Origin: Acidobacteriota bacterium
GTDB lineage: Bacteria; Acidobacteriota; Vicinamibacteria; Vicinamibacterales; UBA8438
Assembly: GCA_012963185.1 (NCBI GenBank)
Contig: DTWD01000016.1
Location: forward strand, 1 to 6,688
Reading direction: 5' to 3'
DNA: 6,688 nucleotides
Part shown: positions 1 to 6,317 of the stretch, piece after piece
Layout of the letters: every line of letters starts with the position of its first letter
How positions within the stretch are numbered: the stretch's first letter is position 1
Program-made: the position numbers and the translations under genes
The notes under the pieces: model-generated
Databases searched by the model: none
The model's input: only the letters and a program-made list of their open reading frames with translations
What the model was told of the DNA's origin: nothing

Positions 1-361
1 CAGAATCGTTTGCGGTCAGCAGCTTGCCCGGCACGATCGTTAGCGTGCCGCCGCCAGGCTGCACGGTGACCGTTCCGCTATCGACCGTCAATCCAGTCGG
101 ATACAACAGCGGGGACAGATAATTCGTCAAAAACGCACCCTGATAATCCATCTGACCGCCCTGCCTAAGCAACCACTGCTCCAACGGCGTTAGCGGACAG
201 ACCTCACCCGTAAGCTCAACCGTGATCCCCCAAACGACCGCCGGCACGTGCAGCCAGACAAGTCGCCACCACCTCCACACTGCTACCACGCCGATGCCGA
301 CAAACAGTACGAACGCCATATGTAACAACGCGATCGCATCGGCCGCCAGGAGATAACACAT
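1..361 (-). CDS. DUF2784-type membrane protein, 3' end beyond window
   Basis: This gene reads leftward from ATG at 361 and runs off the window after 120 codons. It has a first membrane segment at about residues 8-29 (ALLHMAFVLFVGIG), then WRWWRLVWLHVPAVVWGITVEL with a second segment at about 34-52. The conserved E-LTGEVCPLTPLEQWL motif (49-64) and the G-F--NYL-PLLYPTGLT motif (75-92) follow. These match my memory of the DUF2784 family, small membrane proteins of unknown function. An in-frame TAG three codons upstream fixes the earliest start. There is no convincing Shine-Dalgarno; a GGAG lies about 25 nt away, which is too far. Most family members continue after 'YP-GLT' into a third membrane helix. 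Here the chain becomes Gly/Thr/Val-rich and beta-like (residues 93-120), ending LLTANDS at the edge. Family assignment is fairly sure; function is unknown. Confidence 0.8.
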   Translation of the reverse strand, partial: MCYLLAADAIALLHMAFVLFVGIGVVAVWRWWRLVWLHVPAVVWGITVELTGEVCPLTPLEQWLLRQGGQMDYQGAFLTNYLSPLLYPTGLTVDSGTVTVQPGGGTLTIVPGKLLTANDS

Positions 362-460
362 CTGACGCTATTCAGTCTGACCTAATCTCCACAAACACGC
401 TTCTGCAATGCTTTGTTGCTAGCGACCAAACGGTCTTTTCAGGTACGATTCAAACTCACC
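362..460. promoter_or_regulatory. Divergent intergenic region
   Basis: These 99 bp separate the start codons of the minus-strand DUF2784 gene and the plus-strand peptidase gene, so they must hold promoters for both unless transcription comes from further away. I could not find a convincing pair of -35 and -10 boxes in either direction. A small dyad (TCAG-T-CTGA, 372-380) and a 4-bp hairpin followed by TTTT (424-439) are visible, but both are too weak to name. The call rests on position only. Confidence 0.35.
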
Positions 461-1510
461 ATGCCGAATTGTCGAATCTACCTCGCCATACTACTGGGAG
501 CCTTTTTGGCTTGGAATGTTTCGCCCTCTGTGATTGCAACCGCTCGTGGTTTGACGGCAGTTCGCGGAGTCAAAGTCGGGCACCATACGCTGACCAGACG
601 ACCGACCGGTTGCACAGTTGTGCTCGTTGAGAACGGCGCGACAGCGGCCGTCGACATCCGCGGTGCCGCACCAGGCACTCGAGAAACCGCGCTCCTTGAT
701 CCAGCTAATGTCCGTGTGCAGCGAATTCATGGGATTGTGCTTTCTGGCGGAAGCGCCTTCGGCCTTTCTAGTGCTGATGGCGTCATGCGATATCTTGACG
801 AACGCGGGATTGGGTTCCAAACAGGAGCTGGCCCCGTTCCGATTGTGCCTGCTGCCGTTCTATATGATCTAAACGTAGGTAATCCGTCAATTCGACCCAC
901 GTCTGACTGTGGGTATCAGGCAGCTACCACAGCGAACTCTCAGAATGTAGAGGAAGGTAACGTGGGTGCGGGGGCCGGCGCCACTATCGGAAAACTCGGC
1001 GGTGCCAACCGTGCGATGAAAGGTGGTATCGGTACTGCCTTAGTCGAACTACCAAACGGAATTCAGGTCGCAGCACTAATGGCTGTTAACGCGGTCGGTG
1101 ACATCATCGATCCTGAAACAGGATTAATTATCGCAGGGGTCCGCACAAGTGATGGCCGTGGTTTTGCCGATGCACGCACAATTCTCAGGCGCACCGAGTC
1201 GACCGAACCAAACATACCAGACGGTCAAAACACAACCATCGGAGTTGTTGTAACAAACGCAACGCTCACGCCAGCACAACTCAGCGTCGTCGCGCGCATG
1301 GCTCAATCAGGCCTCGCACGGGCTGTGCGGCCAGCACATACACCCGCGGACGGCGATACGATCTTTGCCCTGGCAACAGGCAACCGAACCGAGGCCCCCA
1401 ACCTCTTGCGTATCGGGGCACTCGCCGCCGATGCCACAGCAGACGCAATTATTCGAGCCGTGCGTGCGGCAACAAGCATTCCGGGGTATCCTGCGTCTCG
1501 AGATTTTTGA
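461..1510 (+). CDS. P1-family (DmpA/S58-like) aminopeptidase, exported
   Basis: This is a 349-residue protein of the P1/DmpA family. These are N-terminal nucleophile hydrolases that cut themselves into two subunits and then act as aminopeptidases, D-esterase/amidases or beta-aminopeptidases. Family marks, numbered from ATG 461, are SGGSAFGLSSADG (95-107), PIVPAAVLYDL (127-137), GNVGAGAGATIGK (166-178) and KGGIGTA (187-193). By analogy, Thr192 is the likely nucleophile and Gly191/Thr192 the self-cleavage point; DmpA uses Ser and ThnT uses Thr. ATG 461 was chosen because it gives a compact signal peptide: Arg near the start, hydrophobic core at about 6-18, possible cleavage near residues 26-29. 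The reading frame stays open upstream to TTG 413, which would add 16 basic residues. Neither start has a good Shine-Dalgarno. The gene ends 13 nt before the first cstA and is probably co-transcribed with it. Family is very likely; substrate is unknown. Confidence 0.9.
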   Translation: MPNCRIYLAILLGAFLAWNVSPSVIATARGLTAVRGVKVGHHTLTRRPTGCTVVLVENGATAAVDIRGAAPGTRETALLDPANVRVQRIHGIVLSGGSAFGLSSADGVMRYLDERGIGFQTGAGPVPIVPAAVLYDLNVGNPSIRPTSDCGYQAATTANSQNVEEGNVGAGAGATIGKLGGANRAMKGGIGTALVELPNGIQVAALMAVNAVGDIIDPETGLIIAGVRTSDGRGFADARTILRRTESTEPNIPDGQNTTIGVVVTNATLTPAQLSVVARMAQSGLARAVRPAHTPADGDTIFALATGNRTEAPNLLRIGALAADATADAIIRAVRAATSIPGYPASRDF

Positions 1511-1516
1511 AGGAGA
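1511..1516 (+). promoter_or_regulatory. Shine-Dalgarno of first cstA gene
   Basis: AGGAGA lies directly after the TGA stop of the peptidase gene and 7 nt before ATG 1524. It decides the start of the transporter gene, whose frame stays open about 160 nt further upstream inside the peptidase gene. The position immediately behind a stop codon suggests that the two genes are translated in a coupled way. Confidence 0.8.
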
Positions 1517-1523
1517 ACACACA

Positions 1524-3218
1524 ATGAACGCGGTTGTTCTTGCAATAACAGGTCTGGTGGCAATCTTCGCTGGCTACCGCTTCTACTCGAAGTTCATAGC
1601 TGAACAGATTTACCAACTTGACCCTGATTTCGAGACCCCGTCCCATTCGATGCGAGACGACATCGACTATGTGCCGACCAATAAGTTTGTCCTATGGGGA
1701 CACCACTTCACTGCAGTTGCTGGAGCAGCTCCGATCATCGGTCCTGGTATCGCTGTAATTTGGGGCTGGTTGCCTGCTTTTATCTGGGTCATTGTAGGCA
1801 CGATTTTTTTTGCGGGCGTGCATGACTTTGGCGCGATTTGGGCAAGCGTCAGAAACAAAGCCCAATCCGTCGGTTACCTGACGGGAGAGGTTGTTAGTCA
1901 TCGGGCAAGGACGCTTTTCATGATCGTGGTGTTTTTCCTGCTTCTGATGGTTAACGCCGTGTTTGCCGTCTCTATCGCAGCAGCGCACGTAGAGACACCT
2001 TCCAGTGTCATCCCAGTCTGGAGTGCTGTCTTCGTCGCCATGGTCATTGGAGTGTTGCTCTACAAGGTTCGTGTGGGAATCATGTGGCCGACCATTATCG
2101 GCACGGTCATTCTGTACGCTGTGATCGGACTCGGCGAAGTGTTTCCCATTGAGCTACCTGCAATGATTTTCGGGTTACCCCCACAGGCTCAATGGATCCT
2201 ATTGCTCTTTTTCTATGCTGCCGTCGCTTCGATGCTACCCGTCTGGCTCCTCCTCCAACCCCGGGATTACATTAACGGCATCCAACTGTTCGTTGGACTC
2301 GGCCTCCTCTATGGCGCGGTGTTAATAAGCAGCCCAACAATCGTTGCGCCTGCCATCAACTCCAATGTTCCAGCTTCGGCGCCACCCATTTTCCCTCTGC
2401 TGTTTGTCACTATTGCCTGCGGTGCGATTTCTGGATTTCACGGTCTGGTCAGTTCTGGAACAACCTCGAAACAACTCGACAAGGAACCTGATGCCCGTCA
2501 GGTGGGGTACCTTGGTTCCGTCGGCGAAGGCGCACTCGCACTAATCGCCATTATTGCTGTATCGGCAGGGTTCGCATCTTTTGGGGAATGGGAAGCGGCG
2601 TATTCCGACTATGACAACTTTAATGCCATAGCCGCCTTCGTGCAGGGTGGCGCCACGATCGCTTCCAACGGCCTTGGACTGTCTTTTACGTTTGCGGCAA
2701 CGCTACTGACCGTCATGGCAATTCTCTTCGCCGGTACCACCATGGATGCAGGGGTTCGATTACAGCGTTACATCATCCAAGAATGGGGCACGATTTACGA
2801 CATTCCCATACTCAATAACAGTTATGTTGCCACTGGGCTGGCCGTTTCCGCTTGCCTTCTTCTGGCGTTTGGTGCGACACCGCCTGGAGCACCACTAGGC
2901 ACAGGCGGAATGGCCATCTGGCCACTCTTTGGAACAACGAACCAACTCTTAGCCGGCCTGACGCTGCTGGTGATTAGCACGATCCTCGTCAAACTGGGTC
3001 GTCCTTCTCGCTACACACTGACCCCCATGATCTTCGTCACAACAATGGCACTTGCCAGTGCCTTAATCGGACTACGGAACTACTTCAATAATGGACAATA
3101 CGTCCTCTTGGCCATTGACATCGCCATCATCATCTGTGCAATTTTCGTCATGCTCGAAGCGTCCTCTGCCCTAATGCGCGAGCGGCGTGCTGCCCAAACT
3201 CCAGCAATCGGCAAATAG
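1524..3218 (+). CDS. cstA: CstA-family transporter, copy 1 (carbon starvation protein A)
   Basis: This is a 564-residue inner-membrane protein of the CstA family, whose studied members import peptides or pyruvate. It has roughly 14-16 hydrophobic segments. Family motifs in order are PTNKFVLWGHHF (51-62), GAAPIIGPGIAVIWGW (67-82), GVHDFG (98-103), LLQPRDYING (243-252), CGAISGFHGLVSSGTTSKQL (299-318), TTMDAGVRLQRY (405-416) and FGTTNQLLAGL (469-479). E. coli CstA and BtsT are about 700 residues, so this belongs to a shorter form of the family. ATG 1524 is set by the AGGAGA site 7 nt upstream. The gene follows the exported peptidase by 13 nt and precedes the small CC-terminal protein gene by 24 nt. 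A second CstA of exactly the same length lies downstream at 4497-6191. The two are clearly diverged, so this is an old duplication or two acquired paralogues. Family assignment is firm; substrate cannot be read from the sequence. Confidence 0.95.
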   Translation: MNAVVLAITGLVAIFAGYRFYSKFIAEQIYQLDPDFETPSHSMRDDIDYVPTNKFVLWGHHFTAVAGAAPIIGPGIAVIWGWLPAFIWVIVGTIFFAGVHDFGAIWASVRNKAQSVGYLTGEVVSHRARTLFMIVVFFLLLMVNAVFAVSIAAAHVETPSSVIPVWSAVFVAMVIGVLLYKVRVGIMWPTIIGTVILYAVIGLGEVFPIELPAMIFGLPPQAQWILLLFFYAAVASMLPVWLLLQPRDYINGIQLFVGLGLLYGAVLISSPTIVAPAINSNVPASAPPIFPLLFVTIACGAISGFHGLVSSGTTSKQLDKEPDARQVGYLGSVGEGALALIAIIAVSAGFASFGEWEAAYSDYDNFNAIAAFVQGGATIASNGLGLSFTFAATLLTVMAILFAGTTMDAGVRLQRYIIQEWGTIYDIPILNNSYVATGLAVSACLLLAFGATPPGAPLGTGGMAIWPLFGTTNQLLAGLTLLVISTILVKLGRPSRYTLTPMIFVTTMALASALIGLRNYFNNGQYVLLAIDIAIIICAIFVMLEASSALMRERRAAQTPAIGK

Positions 3219-3242
3219 GGCACGCGAAGCATTTTAAGAACG

Positions 3243-3503
3243 ATGAGCACGTCTCGCCCAAACACGTTTCGTGCATTGCTTAAGGAGTTCTACGAGGCGC
3301 CGTATCGGGGTGCAATAGCCAGAGCAAAGCGCGACGAAGACGACCTCTTTATGTTGTTTGTGTACGCAGAACTCCTGGGAATACCAAATCCCGCAACCTA
3401 CTACACGCTCGAACTACAGCCAATCTTGCTCGAACGATTCCATGAGTGGCACACTCGCATGGGACTGGAGCACTCACCCCTTGACCACTTCCGGTGTTGT
3501 TAA
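3243..3503 (+). CDS. Small CC-terminal protein (cory-CC-star type)
   Basis: This is an 86-residue soluble-looking protein with no signal peptide or membrane segment. It is rich in charged and aromatic residues: FYEAPYRGAIARAKRDEDD at 16-34, LFMLFVYAELLGIPNPATYY at 35-54, then a helix-like LLERFHEWHTRMGLEHSPL and the end DHFRCC directly before TAA. The layout and the Cys-Cys-stop end fit the family that NCBI annotation names 'cory-CC-star protein'; I give that name from memory. No biochemical function is known to me. The terminal cysteine pair, with His66, His70, His77 and His82 nearby, could bind a metal, form a disulfide or carry a modification, but this is speculation. ATG 3243 follows the first cstA by 24 nt with only a weak AAGAA upstream. 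The last 23 nt overlap the start of the ATPase gene, which suggests co-translation and a shared task. Confidence 0.88.
   Translation: MSTSRPNTFRALLKEFYEAPYRGAIARAKRDEDDLFMLFVYAELLGIPNPATYYTLELQPILLERFHEWHTRMGLEHSPLDHFRCC
3467..3470 (+). promoter_or_regulatory. Shine-Dalgarno inside the small gene for the ATPase start
   Basis: GGAG lies within the codons for Gly74-Leu75-Glu76 of the small CC-terminal protein and 10 nt before TTG 3481. It supports TTG 3481 as the ATPase start. The other in-frame candidate, ATG 3442, has no purine-rich site in front of it and would add an untypical Trp-rich leader. Confidence 0.55.
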
Positions 3504-4500
3504 CAGTCTGATTGAGCGCCGCATACTTTTTGTTGGTGGCAAAGGTGGGGTCGGCAAGACGACGACGGCCGCCGCACTTGCGACAGTGGCTGCCGAGCGT
3601 GGTCGATCGTGTCTTCTCGTATCCACGGACCCCGCGCATTCGCTCGGAGATATCTTCGGACAGAATATTGGCGATCAAGAGACACGACTTGCGCCCGACC
3701 TGACGGCGCTTGAAATTGATCCAGACTACGAAGCCAAAACACATATCGCTACCGTTAAAGAACAGATGAAAAGTTTCGTTCACCCGAGGTTGTATTCCGA
3801 GATCGACCGTCAACTCAATCTTGCCACGCATACACCTGGCGCCACCGAGGCGGCACTATTGGAACGAGTCGCAGAATTAATGGCAACCGCTGGCATTCGA
3901 TATGACTTGGTCATCTTTGACACGGCACCGAGTGGACATACCGTGCGACTACTCTCCCTTCCTGAGGTCATGAGCGCATGGACCGACGGACTACTAAAGC
4001 GCCGCCGGCAATCGGCTCGTTTCTCGACGCTGCTGGGAAACCTTACCGGCGGACGACAAAAAGGGGACGACCTATCCCTCCTCGACACCCCTACAGACTA
4101 CGAGTCCGGCAGTGTCGAGGAACGCGTCAACAACCTACTGACCGCCAGGCGACGAAAGTTCACGACGGCACGAGAATACTTACTGGATAACACGATAAGC
4201 GCCTTCTTGTTGGTATTAAATGCGGACCGGTTATCCATACTAGAGAGCCAGAAAGTAGTAGAGACTCTAGCGGGATTCGATGTGTCAGTCTCCGCACTTA
4301 TTGTTAATCGAGTTCTGACGGACACGATCCATGCGTCCGGTGAATTTATTGACGCTCGACGAGCGCAGCAAAATAAATACCTAAAACAAATCGACGATAT
4401 TTTTCATGGCCTACCTCGCACTATCGTCCCGTTGCAATCTCACGATGTTCATGGCCTCGAAGCACTGCGCGGCATCGGTTCTGAATTATTGAAACCATGA
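3481..4500 (+). CDS. ArsA/GET3-family ATPase
   Basis: This is a 339-residue cytoplasmic P-loop ATPase of the ArsA/TRC40/GET3 family. Numbered from TTG 3481, it shows the deviant Walker A GGKGGVGKTT (19-28), switch I STDPAHSLGD (48-57), LEIDPD (77-82), switch II FDTAPSGHTVRLLSLPE (146-162), the NAD base-binding region near 248 and the late PLQSHDVHGLEALR loop (317-330). Family members work as dimers that couple ATP to a membrane partner, either the ArsB arsenite pump or insertion of tail-anchored proteins. Only one cysteine (Cys44) is present, so neither the ArsA metalloid-binding cysteines nor the GET3 CxxC zinc pair exist here. The TTG start is preferred for its GGAG 10 nt upstream and because families usually begin shortly before the first beta strand. 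The gene overlaps the small CC-terminal gene by 23 nt and the second cstA by ATGA. A role with CstA is an inference from context. Confidence 0.92.
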   Translation: MTTSGVVNSLIERRILFVGGKGGVGKTTTAAALATVAAERGRSCLLVSTDPAHSLGDIFGQNIGDQETRLAPDLTALEIDPDYEAKTHIATVKEQMKSFVHPRLYSEIDRQLNLATHTPGATEAALLERVAELMATAGIRYDLVIFDTAPSGHTVRLLSLPEVMSAWTDGLLKRRRQSARFSTLLGNLTGGRQKGDDLSLLDTPTDYESGSVEERVNNLLTARRRKFTTAREYLLDNTISAFLLVLNADRLSILESQKVVETLAGFDVSVSALIVNRVLTDTIHASGEFIDARRAQQNKYLKQIDDIFHGLPRTIVPLQSHDVHGLEALRGIGSELLKP

Positions 4501-6191
4501 CGGTCAGTCCACTAATCGCGGCCGGCGTCTGCCTGATCTGCTACTTCGTGGCCTACCGCTATTACAGTCGGTTTTTAGCCACACACCTTTTCGCAATCGA
4601 CCCATCTCGCCCAACCCCGGCAGTTACACTACGAGACAACGTCGACTATCTCCCAACCAACCGTTACGTCTTGTTCGGACATCAATACGCCTCAATCACC
4701 GGATTATCACCGATGCTCGGACCGGCGATCGCGGTTATTTGGGGTTGGGTGCCAGCAATGGCCTGGGTTGTCATCGGGGCTGTCTTCGTCGGGGCTGTTC
4801 ATGATTTCGGAGCACTAGTCGTGTCGATTAGAGGACGTGGAATGTCGCTCGGAAAGATCACCGAAAGCCTGATTGGCTCACGGGCAAAGACATTGTTTCA
4901 TCTCGTGATCTTCTTCCTGATTGCACTCGCGATGGGTGTGTTCGTTCACATCATTGCGGTACTGCTTACCGCCGACTTCTATCCGGAAGCAGCGATCCCG
5001 AGCGGTGGATTGATTCTCATTGCCGGAGTGATGGGAACTGCCATACACCGCCGCGGCCACGGGCTCAAACAACTGACTGCTGTCGGCTTTCTCTTCGGCC
5101 TGATGCTACTGGCCCTAGGCATTCAATATCCTGTTCTTGGTCCAAGTCTTTCGCAGTGGAAATGGCTTCTACTCGGCTACGCCTCCGCTGCTAGTGTCCT
5201 TCCTGTCTGGCTTTTGCTTCAACCGCGCGATTATCTCAATAGTCTCCTGCTCTATCTTGGTGTCGCGGCAATGTATATCGGTTTCATTGCAACAAATCCA
5301 TCCTTTGCCGCCCCCGCACTTGATCTGAACCCCGATGGGGCGCCTCCTATCTTCCCGTTTGTTTTTGTCGTAATTGCCTGTGGGGCGGCCAGCGGGTTTC
5401 ACGCCTTAGTCTCCTCAGGAACCTCTGCAAAACAACTCGCGAATGAAAACGATGCACGCTTTGTCGGCTACGGGGCCATGTTGGGCGAATCTGTCCTCGG
5501 GCTAATGGCGGTTCTTGCCTGCACTGCCGGGTTTATCTCACGTGAAGCATGGCTTGAACGTTATGTCAGCTGGCAAGTCGCTGATGGACTCGGAAACAAT
5601 ATCGCCGCCTTTGTCCGAGGAGCTGCCTATTTCCTTGAAACACTGGGACTACCCGAAACAGTTGGCACTACATTTATTGCGGTAATTGTCGTGTCATTCG
5701 CGCTAACGTCACTCGACTCCGCGACTCGACTTCTCCGCTACAACGTCGCTGAAATGGGCGAGACTTTTAGACTGCCAGTATTTCAACACCGTATTGCTGC
5801 AACTGGCGTTGCGGTCACAGCAATCTGGTTCTTTGCCTTCGCGCAGATTGATGGGGATTTTGCAGGCCTCATCCTATGGCAACTATTCGGCACCACGAAT
5901 CAACTCCTTGCGGGACTTGCATTGCTTGCCATCACCCTGTATCTCTTCCGTCGAGGAAAGCCGATCGTATACACGGCGATTCCAATGGCGTTTATGCTCG
6001 TTTCAACCCTGAGTGCCATGACCAGCAATCTGCTCGATTTTCTGCGCAACGAACAATGGTCCTTACTGACAACCGGACTCGTAATATTTGGACTGGCTCT
6101 CTGGCTTTTGATCGAGGCAGCGATCGCCGTTGCGCGATTCCGGCACAACCCTATCTATGAAGACCTCGAAGTTCCGCTTAGCAGCTCATAA
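4497..6191 (+). CDS. cstA: CstA-family transporter, copy 2
   Basis: This is a second 564-residue CstA-family membrane transporter with roughly 14-16 hydrophobic segments. Motifs are PTNRYVLFGHQY (53-64), LGPAIAVIWGW (74-84), GAVHDFG (99-105), LLQPRDYLN (240-248), CGAASGFHALVSSGTSAKQL (295-314), TSLDSATRLLRY (404-415) and FGTTNQLLAGL (464-474). Its ATG 4497 overlaps the TGA of the ATPase gene by 4 nt, a standard sign of translational coupling. Compared with copy 1, the conserved core is shared. Copy 2 has Gln where copy 1 has the second His of the GHH motif (GHQ at 61-63), an Arg/His-rich loop HRRGHG (184-189) where copy 1 has LLYKVRVG, and a different acidic C-terminal tail (YEDLEVPLSSS against ERRAAQTPAIGK). 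These differences suggest different substrates or partners. Family assignment is firm; the substrate, peptide, amino acid or pyruvate, is not visible. Confidence 0.95.
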   Translation: MTVSPLIAAGVCLICYFVAYRYYSRFLATHLFAIDPSRPTPAVTLRDNVDYLPTNRYVLFGHQYASITGLSPMLGPAIAVIWGWVPAMAWVVIGAVFVGAVHDFGALVVSIRGRGMSLGKITESLIGSRAKTLFHLVIFFLIALAMGVFVHIIAVLLTADFYPEAAIPSGGLILIAGVMGTAIHRRGHGLKQLTAVGFLFGLMLLALGIQYPVLGPSLSQWKWLLLGYASAASVLPVWLLLQPRDYLNSLLLYLGVAAMYIGFIATNPSFAAPALDLNPDGAPPIFPFVFVVIACGAASGFHALVSSGTSAKQLANENDARFVGYGAMLGESVLGLMAVLACTAGFISREAWLERYVSWQVADGLGNNIAAFVRGAAYFLETLGLPETVGTTFIAVIVVSFALTSLDSATRLLRYNVAEMGETFRLPVFQHRIAATGVAVTAIWFFAFAQIDGDFAGLILWQLFGTTNQLLAGLALLAITLYLFRRGKPIVYTAIPMAFMLVSTLSAMTSNLLDFLRNEQWSLLTTGLVIFGLALWLLIEAAIAVARFRHNPIYEDLEVPLSSS

Positions 6192-6200
6192 CCGGTCAAA

Positions 6201-6220
6201 TACTCCGAACGCGGGGAGTA
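6201..6220 (+). terminator. Possible hairpin after the operon
   Basis: Ten bases after the stop of the second cstA, TACTCC (6201-6206) pairs with GGAGTA (6215-6220) around an 8-nt loop. There is no T-run behind it, so it is not a classic intrinsic terminator. It may instead stabilise the 3' end of the message or be chance. Confidence 0.25.
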
Positions 6221-6229
6221 AGCTCAGTA

Positions 6230-6249
6230 ATCGACGCCTAGGCATCGAT
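6230..6249. promoter_or_regulatory. 20-bp near-perfect dyad, possible operator
   Basis: ATCGACGCCTAGGCATCGAT is symmetric at nine of ten base pairs around the central CTAG-containing GCCTAGGC, with one mismatched pair. It has no loop, so it is more like a binding site for a dimeric regulator than an RNA hairpin. It lies about 70 bp upstream of the cytochrome start and about 55 bp upstream of the possible -10 box. No regulator is visible in the window. Confidence 0.3.
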
Positions 6250-6302
6250 AGTGGTCCCGCCGCCACGACAGATGGCCACCGAACACCGAGTCGGTAATTC
6301 AG

Positions 6303-6308
6303 TACAAT
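6303..6308 (+). promoter_or_regulatory. Possible -10 box for the cytochrome gene
   Basis: TACAAT matches the TATAAT consensus at five of six bases. With a 17-bp spacer the -35 position reads CGAACA (6280-6285), only three of six against TTGACA. Transcription would then begin near 6315, almost at TTG 6318, giving a leaderless or nearly leaderless message. This fits the absence of a Shine-Dalgarno there but remains weak. Confidence 0.25.
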
Positions 6309-6317
6309 CGAAACATC

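Noticed and set aside
424..439. GACC-AAAC-GGTC followed by TTTT as a terminator
   Set aside because: The stem is only 4 bp and it sits just upstream of a start codon, so chance is more likely.
1365..1523. Extended open frame upstream of the first CstA
   Set aside because: It lies inside the peptidase gene; ATG 1524 has a strong AGGAGA at the right distance and gives the standard CstA N-terminus.
3358..3480. Longer ATPase starting at ATG 3358 or ATG 3442
   Set aside because: Both lie deep in the small CC-terminal gene, have no Shine-Dalgarno and add residues not typical before the GGKGGVGKTT region.
3349..3831. Long open frame of 160 codons on the minus strand opposite the ATPase gene
   Set aside because: It lacks recognisable motifs and lies fully opposite well-supported coding sequence, so it is a shadow of the GC-rich codons.
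3481..4500. Arsenic resistance operon
   Set aside because: No arsB, arsC, arsD or arsR is nearby and the ATPase lacks the metalloid cysteines.
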